DNA from: Hippasteria phrygiana
Taxonomy: Eukaryota; Echinodermata; Asteroidea; Valvatida; Goniasteridae
Reading direction: 5' to 3'
DNA: 64,000 nucleotides
Assembly: GCA_037893225.1 (NCBI GenBank)
Contig: JAZGUH010000261.1
Span: 1,302,001-1,366,000, forward strand
Part shown: piece by piece, positions 21,681-33,150 of the stretch
How positions within the stretch are numbered: position 1 is the first letter of the stretch
How the letters are laid out: each line of letters opens with the position of its first letter
Translations under genes and position numbers: made by a program
The notes under the pieces: model-generated
What the model saw: only the letters and a program-made list of their open reading frames with translations
Databases searched by the model: none
What the model was told of the DNA's origin: nothing

Positions 21681-21981
21681 TAGACTTGAAATCAAGTCGG
21701 TAATTGGTCGGCATTAGTCCGACGGCACCACCCCGCGTATTATAATACATACTCCGCACTTTGCAGGGGTTACGTGTAGCGAGCGGTATAACATGTGGGA
21801 ACGTTTGTGCAACCTTGGCCCCAAGATGCGTGTGTGTCGACTGTCCAATTACTGACCGGTATGAAGGAAAGAAGACATGTCGGAACTTCACGAAAGGCGG
21901 GCATATTATTGTGTACCGCGCTGGTAAATGCGGCGCCTGCAGACAAAACACGACTGTCTAAACGACTTGTCTTCAAGTCTA
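21681..21981. mobile_element. MITE with 9 bp target duplication
   Basis: The ends TAGACTTGAAATCAAGTCG and (reverse complement) TAGACTTGAAGACAAGTCG are inverted repeats. AAGGATGAC flanks the element at 21672-21680 and 21982-21990. A 9 bp duplication is typical of Mutator-like elements; an 8 bp reading would suit hAT. It lies within the degraded LINE. Confidence 0.82.
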
Positions 21982-22107
21982 AAGGATGACGCGTGCACGC
22001 TACATGTACCAATGCTGATCTGATTTTTTTTCAATTTGCATTGCATGCTCTCGCGCCGCTCTCACTTCGCTCTTTTACGCCGACGAAACAATGGCTAGGG
22101 CAGAGAT

Positions 22108-22312
22108 CAAGCAATGCACATTCTCCGGGTTACCATTCGCATAGTGTGAATGCGGCTACAAGTTACCCGGGTGCGCGCTGAAGCGGGTAAGCAGAAATGC
22201 AGGGTTAATTTTGCAGTGTGAAACCGATTCTCCGGGTTAGTTTCTACCCGGGTAATGACAACTACCCGGGTAATAATTACCCGGGTAAGTTCAGAGTAGT
22301 GTGAAACCGGTA
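22108..22312. repeat. Repeat rich in ACCCGGGTAA
   Basis: About six copies of TTACCCGGGTAA or TCCGGGTTA occur in 200 bp, together with three copies of AGTGTGAA(A/T)(C/G)CGG. Likely a MITE with subterminal palindromic words, in the LINE between endonuclease and RT. The limits were not resolved. Confidence 0.55.
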
Positions 22313-22587
22313 TGGTTCTGTCAATTCTGGTGTAAATCAGGGCTCTGTTCTCGGTCCAACCCTCTTTTTGGTTCAATGATTTGTCCGATAATGTCTTGTC
22401 TCAGCTCGCCATGTATGCTGATGACTACACTCTACAGTGTTTCTTCCAATTCTTCTAGCACTTCTCGCAACAAAGTCAATCCTTCACTCAACAATGATCT
22501 GGAGAGTGTGTTGACTTGCGGGAACGACTGGCTGGTAACCTTCAATGCAAAGAAAACTAAACTGTTGTCTTTGTCTCGATCTAGAGA

Positions 22588-22928
22588 CAGGGTATCTGCA
22601 CATTTCAGAAAGTCAAATGTAAGACTTTTTAAGACCCTTTTTAATGCTACCCTAAACAAAATTGAAGACCAAAAAATAAGAGTTGACGATGTCCTCATCA
22701 GAATGTGTGACCAAGACTGAGCTCGAGCTGCGATTACAAAAGGCACGCTGGTCCACTGAAAGAATAATATGTAGAGGGATTTGTTTTATGAGCTAAGAAA
22801 AGTCATTACTTTAATACGTCAATTTTTTTAAGACCTTGGAGAACACAATTTAATGCTTTTTAATGCTTTTTAAGGCCTTAAAAATTTTTTTTTTAAATCA
22901 GACTTTTTAAAGACCTGCAGCTACCCTG
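22588..22928. mobile_element. hAT-like MITE (CAGGGTA ends) in the LINE RT
   Basis: The left end CAGGGTATCTGCA and right end (reverse complement) CAGGGTAGCTGCAGGTCTTT are inverted repeats. AAGACTTTTTAAGACC-type words lie inside both. TAGAGA is present directly outside both ends (22582-22587, 22929-22934). The LINE coding sequence resumes beyond it. Confidence 0.75.
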
Positions 22929-23479
22929 TAGAGATGATTCATTCTTTTCCCTTCATATGGGTCCCTTGACTTTGCCCGAGGTATACGATCTACGTCTTCT
23001 TGGACTTGTAATCTCCCCTAACCTTAGTTGGGAGACGTACATGTATATCTCAGGTATTGCCAAGAGTTCTTCCATGCGAGTTGGTTGTCTTTATTGAGCT
23101 CGGAAGTATCTACCTGTACCTCCTGATGCTATCCTTTACCTTTACAAGATAACTATACGTCCTCTTATGGAGTACTGTTCTCACATCTGGGATGGTGCTT
23201 CTGCTGGTCACTTATCTTTATTAGATAGAGTACAGAAGCGCATCGTCAATTTGGTTGGAGAAGAGTTAGGCTCATCCATACAACCATGCACTTTCTCACT
23301 GGAGATCTGTTGCTACTCTTAGTCTGTTCTATAGGTATTTCATGGGAAATGTTACACCAGCTTGTCCAGCTCGGTTCCTCCAATTAGGTATTTGAGCATG
23401 AAACTCGGCTCTCCGCCTGTTCACACCAATACACTCTGACTGTACCTAGATGTAAAACGAAAAGCTATGCTAATAGTAG

Positions 23480-24440
23480 GTCGGAATGCCAGGCAATCCT
23501 CCCCACCTAGCTCCCGTAGGAAAGCGCACATGTAAACAAAGCGCGACATCATTACGTCTTGGGTCTACTGAAAACACATACATGCATATTCAGTGACAAG
23601 TGGTATTGATCATAAGTACATTGTGGTATCCATTCAGTAGGTTACCATTCAGTAAGTTACAATCCTCACTGTTTGGGGGAAACAAGGTTTGGCACATGCA
23701 ACCTTTCCGGCCCAAACCGGAATTTTGTGTACCATACCGTGGTATGGTAATGGGGCCTATGGATACCAAGTGCAACTGAAAACACATGCATATTCAGTGA
23801 AATTATATGGTACCATTTAGTATTTACCATTATATTTGGGATGATGGCATTAATGCAGTCATAGCATTGGTGGAGATTTAGTCATAATTTGGGGATGGCT
23901 GTATAATCACATTGTGTGATACTTAGCCTTAACAGGCAAATTTGACATTAGCCCTATCTGCACACTTACCAGGTTGAAATTGAGGATCTCAGTGCTAAAA
24001 AGCACACCGCTATTCAACAAATTCAATTATACATGAATGAATCATGCTGTAATGGCACTACAGCACATGTTCAGTACATGCTTTCAAACCCGGAAATGTG
24101 CAGATGGATGCTATTTGTGTCAATTCGGGATTTGTCTATGCATGTACATGTACCTATTTCCTTCTGCAGGAAGGACACTGGATGGTTTCTTCCTCTTGTT
24201 TCTGTGGTGTGGAAAGGTTGGCATCAGTTTAGGATCGCAAGCTGCATTCCGTCAAATGAGAAACCAACATTACTGTTTTAATAATCTGAAATCATCAATT
24301 ATTGAAAGTATAGCATAAAACCGTTCTTCAACTTTGTACAGAGTCTTAAAACTTGGATAGTTTCCTGGTTCACATCTTTCTCATTTGAGTCCCAGTCCAA
24401 TTCTACAAAAAGGTGGACCTACATTTTTGTACGTGTAAGT
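23480..24440. other. No gene seen; small internal duplication
   Basis: The phrase AAAACACAT(AC)ATGCATATTCAGTGA occurs at about 23571 and 23779, each followed by a TACCATT(T/C)AGTA segment, a partial duplication about 205 bp apart. A phrase near 23665 (ATCCTCACTG...GGGGAAACAAGGTTT) is shared with about 16515. No coding signal was recognised. Confidence 0.4.
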
Positions 24441-24451
24441 GCAGACTGTGC

Positions 24452-25059
24452 TAGGGCTGTGCATCCGAACCGGGTACCTGAGTACCCGACCGCTTATGCC
24501 AGGAATCGGTTCAAGATTATGGAATCTAGTACCCGTAGCCGAATTAACATATTACTTAGTAATTTCTCAGTTTTGAACGTCATTTGTAGGAAATTTTCAA
24601 AATGAAAACGAGGGTACACGCATAAACAAAACAGATTAACGTTTATGATGCTTGCGAAAATGCAATTTACACAATAAAGCTCCAAGCTCACTGTACACAC
24701 TTGCATCTTGCTGCATTTATGCACCAATGTGGTAATATTTAACGTGTGGACCTTTTAACCCCTTGATAGTAGGTTTTTTTACGGGAGACGTCTGGGTGTT
24801 GCGGCGACTCTGGCAGCCAAGCAAAACGGTCACAATGTGTTTGTGCAATGGATTGAAACTGCACAAACAGCGGCAAAGGGCGTCATCCGGCCTGTTTTTT
24901 TGCACCATATGGCATCTTCCATACGCAAAGGGTTAAGGACAATGTGAACAGCAATTTCCGAGAATTTTGGGATTAGGTTTCTTTAACGGGTACCCGGGTA
25001 CTCATACTTTTTTCAATCGGGTACCCAATTCCCGTACTACCCATAAATGCACACCCCTA
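24452..25059. mobile_element. hAT-type MITE built on GGGTACC, with nested MITE
   Basis: The ends TAGGGCTGTGCAT and (reverse complement) TAGGGGTGTGCATTTATGGG are inverted repeats. The flanks are GACTGTGC (24444-24451) and GTCTGTGC (25060-25067), an 8 bp duplication with one mismatch. GGGTACC(CG) words occur near both ends. A separate TTAA-flanked MITE (24755-24936) is nested inside. A solo right end of the same family lies at 53717-53788. Confidence 0.85.
24755..24936. mobile_element. TTAA MITE, copy 1 (nested)
   Basis: TTAA at 24755-24758 and 24933-24936 flank inverted ends (CCCCTTGATAGTA... and ...ATACGCAAAGGG). The body, with GGGAGACGTC, TCTGGCAGCCAAGC and GATTGAAACTGCACAAACAG, is shared with copies at 34077, 40503, 40904 and 43615. 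TTAA target sites suggest a piggyBac-like family (inference). Confidence 0.85.
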
Positions 25060-25339
25060 GTCTGTGCAGAGTTAGTCAAACCCTGAACAACTTTGGGTGC
25101 TGTTTGTGGTATGTAAAAATTAATGAGCGGAACCTAAAGCCAGTGATTTAGCAGTTGGAGGATTTCCCAAAATCCAAGGGTATTTTCAATTCTAATAAGA
25201 AAACACTCACCTCTGATTATCTACATTTGCATATCAGTGCGCAAGCGCACAAACCTCGCTGAAAAGAAAAGTGCCCAAGTCGCACCTTCCGCGCCCACTG
25301 CATGCCCCATCAAGCTGCCTATCTATTCTAAAGGAGCTT

Positions 25340-26300
25340 TGCGGGCCTTGCGGGCTGCTGATCATGCAGTTTCTTGGAGAACTTTCCAGCCCATGTGTCC
25401 CTCCGCTTGCACGACATCTTTCAAGTAACATAACGTGAAGGTAGATAAATTCTTCCAGCAGGCCGCATTCATATTTGAAAGAAGTTGACACGCTGCTTGT
25501 TTCATGGGCTTGATATTTGAATCCTTGGTTTTCGGAGAACTTACTACTGCCTCCGAAATGGAAGGAGCGCTCGTGGTCACAGAGGCCTGATGATGAGGGT
25601 GGATGGTAATGAACAGCTACTTGATGTCGCCTCTCAAAGGCCGAGTGCGAGCAATGTAGTACTTCAGAGCTCGCACAGGGCACCACCACTTATCCTCTGC
25701 TACTGGAGAGGATGTTCAGTTTGGCACAAATATGTCAGGGGGTGAACAATTAGCTGACTGATTCTTTGTCAGGAACTTGACCTGTGGGATTAAGCACCAC
25801 CAGGTTCCCAACATATGTGCCCTGGTTCTACTCACAGGGCATGGAGGTCACTTTTGTGGCGAGCTGTAGCAGCAGCCAACAAAAACACCGTTTTTAACGT
25901 GAGGTGATGGAGAGAAGAGATATTTTCTGGCTCAAATGGAGCTTTGGCAAGTGACAGGAGAACATCACCCAGATCCCAAAATGGAATTAATTTTTGAGTG
26001 GGAGGTCGGTCATTGAACATACCAAGCATCAAGTGAGCTATGGACGTGTTGGATAAAATTGTTGAACCATCTTGAAAGCCCTGCTGAAGGACACCAATGG
26101 CTGATAGTTGCAATTTGAAGCCCAGAGTTGAAAAGGTGCTGGAAGAAATCCCCAATTGAAGTCACAGATGCTGTATGGGGATCGACAGCTCTCTCCTCGC
26201 ACCATTTGGTGAAGTGGAGAAGTCTGCTATCATAAGTTCTCCTGGTGGATTCTCGTCTACTCTTGGCTGCCAGGGGAGTGGCTTTCCCCGAAAGGCCAGC
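25340..26300 (-). pseudogene. DIRS tyrosine recombinase, fragmented
   Basis: On the minus strand, the SAM-like N-terminal part appears as RRTYDSRLLHFTKWCEERA (near 26190-26250). The core follows in a second frame as LFNDRPPTQKL-type sequence and LKTVFLLAAATARHKSDLHAL (25832-26000), where the catalytic arginine box is expected. The C-terminal part, from about 25362, has ACWKNLSTFTLCYLKDVVQ, which carries the presumed tyrosine nucleophile. In DIRS elements this enzyme inserts a circular DNA intermediate by recombination. At least two frameshifts separate the parts. Confidence 0.82.
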
Positions 26301-27148
26301 TGCTAAGAGGGAGAATTGGACAGCATCCAGGCACAAAGATGAAGAGTGGCTAGATCTGGGTGTCGGATGCAAGACATCGGTTGTGACAGGAGGTCTGGCT
26401 GGTTGGGGAGCATGAGAGGTCTGTGAACAAGAAGGTTCAGGAGCCGAGGAAACCATGGCTGTCGTAGCCAGATTGGAGCTATTAGGATTATTCTGGACAA
26501 ATCTGCCTCTACCTTTGTCAGAACCTGTTGTATGAGGAAGATTGGAGGGAAGGCGTATGCATGAATCCCCCTCCAGTCGAAGCTGAGGGCATCCACTTTC
26601 CAGGCAATGGGGTGAGTATGACGTGCACAAAATGTCGGGAGCAGATTGTTCAGGTGGGACGCAAACAGGTCCACATGAGGCATTCCCAGGATATTGAAGA
26701 CGTGTTTGACTACTGTAGGATGGAGAGACCATTCTGTTGGAGTAACACGACCCCTGGAAAGAGCATAGGCGAGGATGTTCTTCTTGCCAGCTAGATGGGT
26801 GGCTTGAAGAGAGATGTGCCGAGGAATGCACCAACGGAGTAGCTCCCAAGTGGCTAGGCAGAGAGACGGAAAATGGGTTCCCCCTTACGATTGATGTAGG
26901 ACACTACTGTCGAGTTGTTTGACTTGACCAGGACCAATTTGTTCAGCACTTTGGGTTCGAGTAACTTGATCACTGCTAGGAGCTCCAAGTGATTTATGTG
27001 TAACTGGTGGTCTTTTGCTGACCAAGCCTGGCCACTGATTGGTCATCCAGATGAGCTCCCCAAAGCTGCTTCGAAGCATCCGTTGTGAGAATGGCTGATG
27101 GGCAGGGGCATGGAAAGACCACTCCATATTGAAGGCTGATCCTAAATA

Positions 27149-28079
27149 CGAGGTGCGATCAAAAAGTTCCGAGACTGTTCCTGTTGCGAACGAATGGAGC
27201 GCAGCACAGTAATGTGCATATAGCAGGTGTAAACAATAACTTTCGTAAGTATTCCATCGCTTGATCAACATCAGCACCTGTGTTACACGCATTTTTGTGA
27301 CCACTGGTACGTGCGCCTTTGCGATTTCACCATGACCTAAAACTTGAGCAGAAGCAGCACCGTGTTGAGGTCTGTGAGGATCTCCATCAACAGGCCCGGG
27401 ATGACCCAAACTTCATGTTGAGGATCATCAGCGGTGACGAGAGTTGGGTCTACGGCTACGACCCAGAGAACAAACAGCAGTCTTCGCAGTGGAAGAGCCT
27501 GCAGTCTCCAAGACCGAAAAAGGCGCGTCGGGTCAGGAGTGCAGCCAAGAGCATGCTCATCGTTTTCTTTGACATTCGCGGGGTTGTGCACCGTGATATA
27601 ATTCCTCCCCCAGGGTCAGACTGTCAACGCTGAGTTCCACTGCACCATTCTGAGGCGTCTGAGGGAGAACATTCGGCGCAAACGGCCTGAACTGTGGCGC
27701 GCTGGCAATTGGGTGCTACAACATGACAGTGCGTTGAAAACGCGAGAGTTTCTCGCCCCTAACAACACAATCGCCGCTCCCCACCCCCCTACTTGCCTGA
27801 TTCGGCTCCCTGCGACTTCTTTCTGTTCCCCAAAATCAAGTTCAAGCTAAAGGGTCGCCGTTTTGACACTGTGGAGAAGATCCAGCGAGAATCGCAGATG
27901 GTGCTTGACGCGCTTACGAAACGGGATTTTCAGGGAGCGTTCCAAGCGTGGCAGGAGCGCTGGGAGCGGTGTATCGCTGCACAAGGAGACTACTTTGAAG
28001 GGGATAGCGGCCAGATTTAAATCACATACGTTTTTTGCTTGTTATAGGCGCAGTCTCGGAACTTTTTGATCCCACCTCG
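27149..28079 (+). mobile_element. Mariner element, internally deleted
   Basis: Terminal inverted repeats of about 28 bp (CGAGGTGCGATCAAAAAGTT; reverse complement CGAGGTGGGATCAAAAAGTT) lie between TA dinucleotides (27147-27148, 28080-28081). It carries the C-terminal two thirds of a mariner transposase (separate entry). It is 931 bp, against about 1.3 kb for intact mariners. Confidence 0.93.
27319..28020 (+). pseudogene. Mariner transposase lacking its DNA-binding domain
   Basis: The coding remains start with HHDLKLEQKQHRVEVCEDL and reach the DDD catalytic core. The first D is in IISGDESWVYGYDP (near 27425-27465). The second, in another frame, is in WVLQHDSALKT (near 27713-27745). The third, in a third frame, is in LPDSAPCDFFLFPKIKFKLK (27793-27850). 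The second-to-third D spacing is in the mid-thirties, as in mariner. About 120 N-terminal residues (helix-turn-helix, inverted-repeat binding) are missing, and two or more frameshifts are present. It ends with TAA near 28020. Confidence 0.9.
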
Positions 28080-28696
28080 TATGCCGCGTTACTGGGACAA
28101 ATACCGAGATGGGATCCGGACGTAGTCGGAAGTGATACAGGAGATGAAGTTGTAGGGGACGCAGGGACCAGGTCCATCAGACTCGCCATGAGGCCCAATA
28201 ATCGGAGCCAGGTCTTGGCTGGATGAGTTGACAAGGACATAAAAACTCTGATGCAGCCCCACAGTGTCTGACATCGCTCCGAAGTTGGCTTTGCTTTGCC
28301 TGTAGCCAAGTTCAGAATAGCCCAAGGTAATTGGGTTGTTGCGGAGAAATCAAAGAAGATTTCTCGGCGTTGATTATGACACCGCGGTCGGTGGTAAGTT
28401 GAACTGTCTGCAGGAGGGCTCTCTCCGTACATTGAGACATTGGACCCACTATGAGCCAGTCGTCCAGGTAAACGAACATGTGGATCTGCCTTTGACGCAA
28501 GAAAGCCGCGACAACCTTGGCTATTCTCGTAAAGACCCGAGGAGTTGTGGAAAGACCGAAGGGTAGACATCAGAACTGGTACACGGATCCCTGATATAAT
28601 AACTGGAGATAGGAACGTGAAGATACACGATGTCACATGGGACTATCTTTGGCTGAACTCTGCCCGGTATCTCTACGGTATGAGGGCGAGAGGGCT

Positions 28697-29959
28697 CTAC
28701 TGGGAAGACGGAAGAAACTGAAGAAGCTTACCCACTTCAGATATGGTAATGTTAGCCCGCTGGGAAGTAGAGAGGCTGTCCTCATCAACTGACTGTCCAG
28801 AAGACATATATGACTCCGAAGGAGATCTGGAACAGGTCTGTTGACTTCGATGTTGACTCAGACCGTAAGTAGTCAGTAGAAAATCGATGTCGGCCCAGAT
28901 GTCAATCCTCCGGCTCCAAACGGGAACATAAGCGGGACTGTGAGCGGGCGTGGGTAGCGTGCTGCGATCTCCCGGTAGTGAAGCGGCCAGTGTGGTCACC
29001 GTAACAATGTGGAGATTGACGCCAATGTCCCAGAGGGAAAGGCACGCCATAATCCCTTGAAGCATGCAGCGAATTGCTATAATGTGGTGTGTAGTGGCAT
29101 GAAAAGCTCACCGGTACTGCCGTGGAAAAACCACACGGATCGAAGGTTGGGATCCCGTGTGGATGCAGTGTGTGTGGGTTTGTATATGCCGGCAATCGTG
29201 GACCTAGGACAAAAGAATTCGAGCGTAGACAAAGGGTCCACGTTTGACCTAACGTCCACGATTGAAAATCGTGTACAAAACCAATGGGAGGCCTTCCGAA
29301 AAAGTTAAAGTATAAACAAAAGAGGAACAATGGGAGGTCCACGATTGCACCCGTTTACATGACTGGGTGTGCCGATGTCGAACTGACGAGGGTCATTCGG
29401 AAAATAAGACCACGCATGGGACTGAGAGTAAAGAAATTCCTGTGGTTGCCCGGGAAGCATGGTTGTGTGTAAGACCATGTTGCTCTAGTAGCGTGGCTGG
29501 AACGTGGTGCCGCGGGCCTCTGTGACTGGGTGGGGCTGGTCGCACTGATGAGGGATGCAATGGTGTCCGATGCCATGCCACGCCGTCCCGCTAGCACATG
29601 TGGGTCGACCTCCACTGGTTGCATGTGCTCTTGTAGACTACTGAAGGTATGCGGGACCACTCGGGGATACATGTAGCTGTGGAAGGAGGGCTTGTCCCCG
29701 AGGAATTTCCGGCTGTCATACCCAGGGGAGCAGACCCGGTAGGTGTGGCGGAAATATCACGCTTGGAGTGCTGGATGGAGGGTAATTTCCCCGATGAACG
29801 GCTTGAGATGACAGGCTTCTTTTTCGTTTTGGCTACGTCCACCATTGTTGCCACAGCATTGTACAGTTTGTATGTGTTAGCATTCACACAATGTGCACTG
29901 TACGCATCACTGAAAAAACCAGGATGAGCAGCTATGTTACAGGGTCCTTTATGGGGCAT
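28697..29959 (-). pseudogene. DIRS ORF1 (gag-like) region
   Basis: Between the upstream inverted repeat and RT, two minus-strand open frames (29591-29959 and 28697-29065) encode serine/proline-rich, low-complexity products without a domain that I recognise. Their position is that of the gag-like ORF of DIRS elements. A 170 bp MITE interrupts at 29190-29358. The assignment rests on position only. Confidence 0.5.
29190..29358. mobile_element. Short MITE, family member 2 (inside DIRS)
   Basis: Ends CCGGCAATCGTGGAC and GTCCACGATTGCACCCG; the whole body is similar to 15963-16126. It interrupts the DIRS gag-like region. Confidence 0.8.
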
Positions 29960-30062
29960 GCAGTGGGCGCGGAGGTGCGACTTGGGTACTTTTCTTTTCA
30001 GCTAGGTTGTGCGCTTGCACGCTGATATGCAAATGTAGGTAAACAGAGGTGAGATGTTTTCT

Positions 30063-31380
30063 GTAATGGAATTTAATCGCAGAGAGAAATCTGTGTCGCT
30101 TTGTTGTTTTATGTAGATTAAGGAATACAATTAGGAATCATTTCTGCTATTTAATAATAAAATAAATTACTTTTGACAGCTGTTACTTTTGACAGCCTAC
30201 TGGTGCCATTTGTACAAAAGTCGTCACTGAGGGCAGCAAACAAATCGTAACAATATGAAGTCATAACATGAAGATTTGACAAAACATGCTAGAACTACGC
30301 AGCACTAGACAGTGTCTCCATTCTGAAGCAAAAATACTTACGTAATGGCTGTTCTTTAAAGTATGAGTGATGTAAACAATCCTGCGCAGTAGCCCTGTAT
30401 TGGCACACAAAAAAGCCATGATTTAAGTTAGAGCTTCATGTCATTAGATGCCCACTTATAAGGTTACTTGAGGCATTTATACACTAGACAAATCTTGGTG
30501 ATAGGCTGGGTTGAAAACAAGTCGATTTTCACACTTAAGTGTTCAACCGCACAACCCCAAGATTGCCCTGGATTGAACTCAACCTTGCTCTGGACCAGGA
30601 CTGAGATTTTCAAGTCTGGGTAGAACTTTTATCCAGGGCTCAAAATGGTTTACTCCTGGTTTAACATTATTTGCAGTTTATTTCATGTTTTTGCTCACAT
30701 AGGAAAAATCTCCTGCAAGCATGTTTCATCAACCATGTCTATTTTTAATATGAATATGAGAGCCCTATGAAGTTTGAAAATCATTCTACATCGATCTCTT
30801 GCTCTCACAGCTATCTCATCCTTTTTGAATGTTTGCATTCATAATAATTAATGTCATGTTAAATTGGTTGTCCAGGCACCCAGGAAAACCCCTCAAATTA
30901 CCATGCTTTAAGAATTCACGCCCAGGCAAAATTACATGTACTGTATCAATTTCAGGAAAACATCATAAAAAAGCCTTGCACCAACTTTACACTCCAAGTG
31001 CAGAATCATTCAGTAATGATTTAGTAAGAAAAAACAACTTTTTTTGTGGAACAAAATGTCCTTACCGTATTTGAGGCTGAAAACAACCTGGAAAATTATG
31101 GCTGCACAATTCATGCAAGAGATATTTTGACTGCTCAACATATACCAAATAATGCATAATAAATTTTCATAATAGCTGAATGGTAATGGCAACATTTGCC
31201 ATTACTGTATAACTACATTATACTGTATAATTAGATTCCATATGTGAACTGTAAAATCCTCATAATGTTTGGTTCATGAAATGGAAGTTTACATAATTGT
31301 TTTGAATATTGTTCGTCCCCCAAAATGTTGCCCCTGAAAACATGTTTTCGTGAGAATGTTGCCCTCCGCGACAGACCCTA
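30063..31380. other. No gene seen
   Basis: AT-rich sequence with ordinary short frames only. Two copies of TTACTTTTGACAGC stand 14 bp apart near 30168. No coding or RNA gene signal was recognised. Confidence 0.5.
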
Positions 31381-31382
31381 AA

Positions 31383-31560
31383 TGTCACAAAAATTAGAAG
31401 AAATTTTCAAAATCTCACCTTTTCCCGCACAAAATGAACAAGTTTTATAAAAATTATTGTCTTTAAATACATCTACGACGGCACAATCATGCATTTCACA
31501 ATCTCACTTTGCAATAAACTTTCCTTCTGCCTCTCTACTTCCAAGTTACATGACATGTAG
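31383..31560 (-). repeat. Repeat shared (inverted) with 44868-45030
   Basis: Its reverse complement matches 44868-45030 over about 160 bp, including CATGTCATGTAACTTGGAAG and GTGAGATTGTGAAATGCA. At 45 kb this lies upstream of Tc1-like transposase remains, so both may be ends of that family. Confidence 0.7.
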
Positions 31561-31694
31561 TATTCATCAGATGGAATTTGCGTCTGAATGATTTTCAAAT
31601 ATTTAAAATTCAATATTGGGTTTTGCCCTTCACCGACGTATTTCTATAAACACTGTATACTCAGTGTTGTCCAGAGAGATTATTTGGAAAAAAA

Positions 31695-31746
31695 TCACTC
31701 GGGTGGGACTCTAACCCACGACCTCCTGCTTTCTAGTGCAGATGTC
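31695..31746 (-). repeat. tRNA-like fragment
   Basis: The minus strand reads GCAGGAGGTCGTGGGTTAGAGTCCCACCC, an anticodon-arm to T-arm segment with a box B-like GGTTAGAGTCC. Arms are incomplete and there is no acceptor stem. It is a SINE-like relic rather than a tRNA gene. Confidence 0.5.
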
Positions 31747-31759
31747 TTAGGGGTCTTTG

Positions 31760-33150
31760 CAATAAAACTTTGCTGACAGAACGCGAACATTCGCGAAATT
31801 CTGCCATTACTAAGGACCATTCTGTTCGCGAACTTTCGCAACCGATGTTTACTCATTCCCGACCAAGTTAATGAGGCGATCTAGCTTGTGTGTATTTGTT
31901 ATTTTAATTCACCCAATGAATAATGCATAGCCCTGGACGTACCATATAAATATCTGCGAAGTCTGCTAACTCTGGTGCTCTCTAGTTGAGACACCATAAT
32001 GCTGTACCATTGAAACATTGCCCAAAGAAAAATCACCAACAATTGAAAATGAAGAACAACTTAATACTATGGAAACAACATCAGCGCCTGCTGTGCCCAG
32101 ACCCAAAAGAGATCGAAAAGCAGTGGAAAGACTGGCAAACAACTACTTGGGATAAACCAAACAGAACAGGGTGACATGACATGAGAACAGACAAAATGTC
32201 TATCAACTAAAAATCCAAGCTGGAAAGAATGTGGAAAAGGTGTAAACAACCAAAGATAACAGAAGTAAGAAAAAAGCTTATCTGCATCTGCTTTTAGAAG
32301 ACCATAGTACAAAATAATTATTCATTTAAACATCCCCGCCTAAGAAATGTTGTAGCGCCCTCTTCTGTTGAGCCGTGTCGCGAAAACGAATTTGGCACAA
32401 GAAGAAGAAGAACGCTAAGTGCTTATAGAGCCCCGTCTGCTGTATTAATCCCTATTCATCAAAATGTAATACCTGTAGTATCTAATATACGAGAAAGAAT
32501 ACTCGGATCTTGACGTACTTTTGGTTTAATTTGACGTACAAATTCCCTTTGACAAACCAGTTGGTTTAAATTTTGTTTTGTTGATGCCTTAGTGTAATTA
32601 CGTTTCCCTGGTGCGAAACAGAGTAACTGAATAATTTGTGTGTATCCATTTTAGTGTTTACTTACAAAATTCTGAGAAAAAAGAACATGTTACTCTTTAA
32701 ATTTCATTACAAGGCCAGGCGCCGGTCAAGTATGTGCTTATTTGGAGAGTTATTGTACATTTAATTGAAATGCTACATAGACAAATTTCCTTCTTTGTAT
32801 ATATAAAGTATATTATTCTTTGTAAATACATGTTTATCAGCTTCTTCTTTTTTTCGTGTCTTAAGCTTAGTCTTCCAAAGCCAAGTTTATCTGCTAAAAT
32901 GTCGATGAAGACAACTTCTTAAAAAGTGAAGCAATGTGACGGTTATAAAAAAAATCCCCCGTTATTTTTGGTTTAATCTTATTTACATGTTTATGATTAA
33001 AAATTAATGTTAGCGCCCCCAACGTCTGACATCAGGCATTCATAATTTTGCGAAGATGAAACTAACATGCTATGAACATGTCTTTACTCATTACAGGTAA
33101 TTATTACTCTGTATATTAGCAATTTTAATCATAAATTATCCCGGATACCA
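31760..33150. other. No clear gene; possible retroelement tail
   Basis: Near 32080-32160 a short frame reads PRPKRDRKAVERLANNYLG and then a stop, resembling the end of some retroelement pol proteins. The evidence is too thin for a call. The rest shows no recognised feature. Confidence 0.3.

Larger units (their letters stand above)
19180..23470 (+). pseudogene. Jockey-like LINE, cut by several insertions
   Basis: The endonuclease starts near 19345 (LNIAFSNIRGFRTNF, LLALSESRLNSD) and is cut by the Harbinger at 19701. It resumes at 20939 with ILVFGDFNVHHEDWL and SSPTHVPDRP. RT remains are seen near 22310-22560 (NSGVNQGSVLG region, degraded YADD, WLVTFNAKKTKLLSLSRSRD). After a MITE the C-terminus follows from 22940 (LLGLVISPNLSWETY, YLYKITIRPLMEYCSHIW, LDRVQKRIVNLVG) to about 23470. 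Numerous stops occur. A related fragment lies at 46754-46926. LINE proteins of this type nick the target and prime reverse transcription there. Confidence 0.87.
26310..28640 (-). pseudogene. DIRS reverse transcriptase and RNase H, split by mariner
   Basis: Reading on the minus strand, RT is seen from about 28640 with the active site FVYLDDWLIVGP at 28455-28490. After the mariner insertion, RNase H follows at about 27147-26880 (SSFGELIWMTNQ region and a VLVKSNNSTVVSYI-like stretch in another frame). The connecting DLFASHLNNLLPTFCAR segment lies at 26650-26680. Several frameshifts occur. These domains copy element RNA to DNA. Confidence 0.82.
25199..30062 (-). mobile_element. DIRS-type tyrosine-recombinase retroelement
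   Basis: Inverted terminal repeats of about 110 bp lie at 25199-25308 and 29953-30062; for example CATTTGCATATCAG and GAAAAGAAAAGT occur in both arms as reverse complements. Between them, on the minus strand, lie gag-like sequence, RT with YLDD, RNase H and a tyrosine recombinase, the DIRS gene set. No target duplication is expected for this class. A mariner (27149-28079) and a small MITE (29190-29358) inserted later. All frames are broken. Confidence 0.9.

Noticed and set aside
32080..32160. End of a second gypsy pol
   Set aside because: Only one short phrase (PRPKRDRKAVERLA) is suggestive, with no integrase, RT or LTR nearby.
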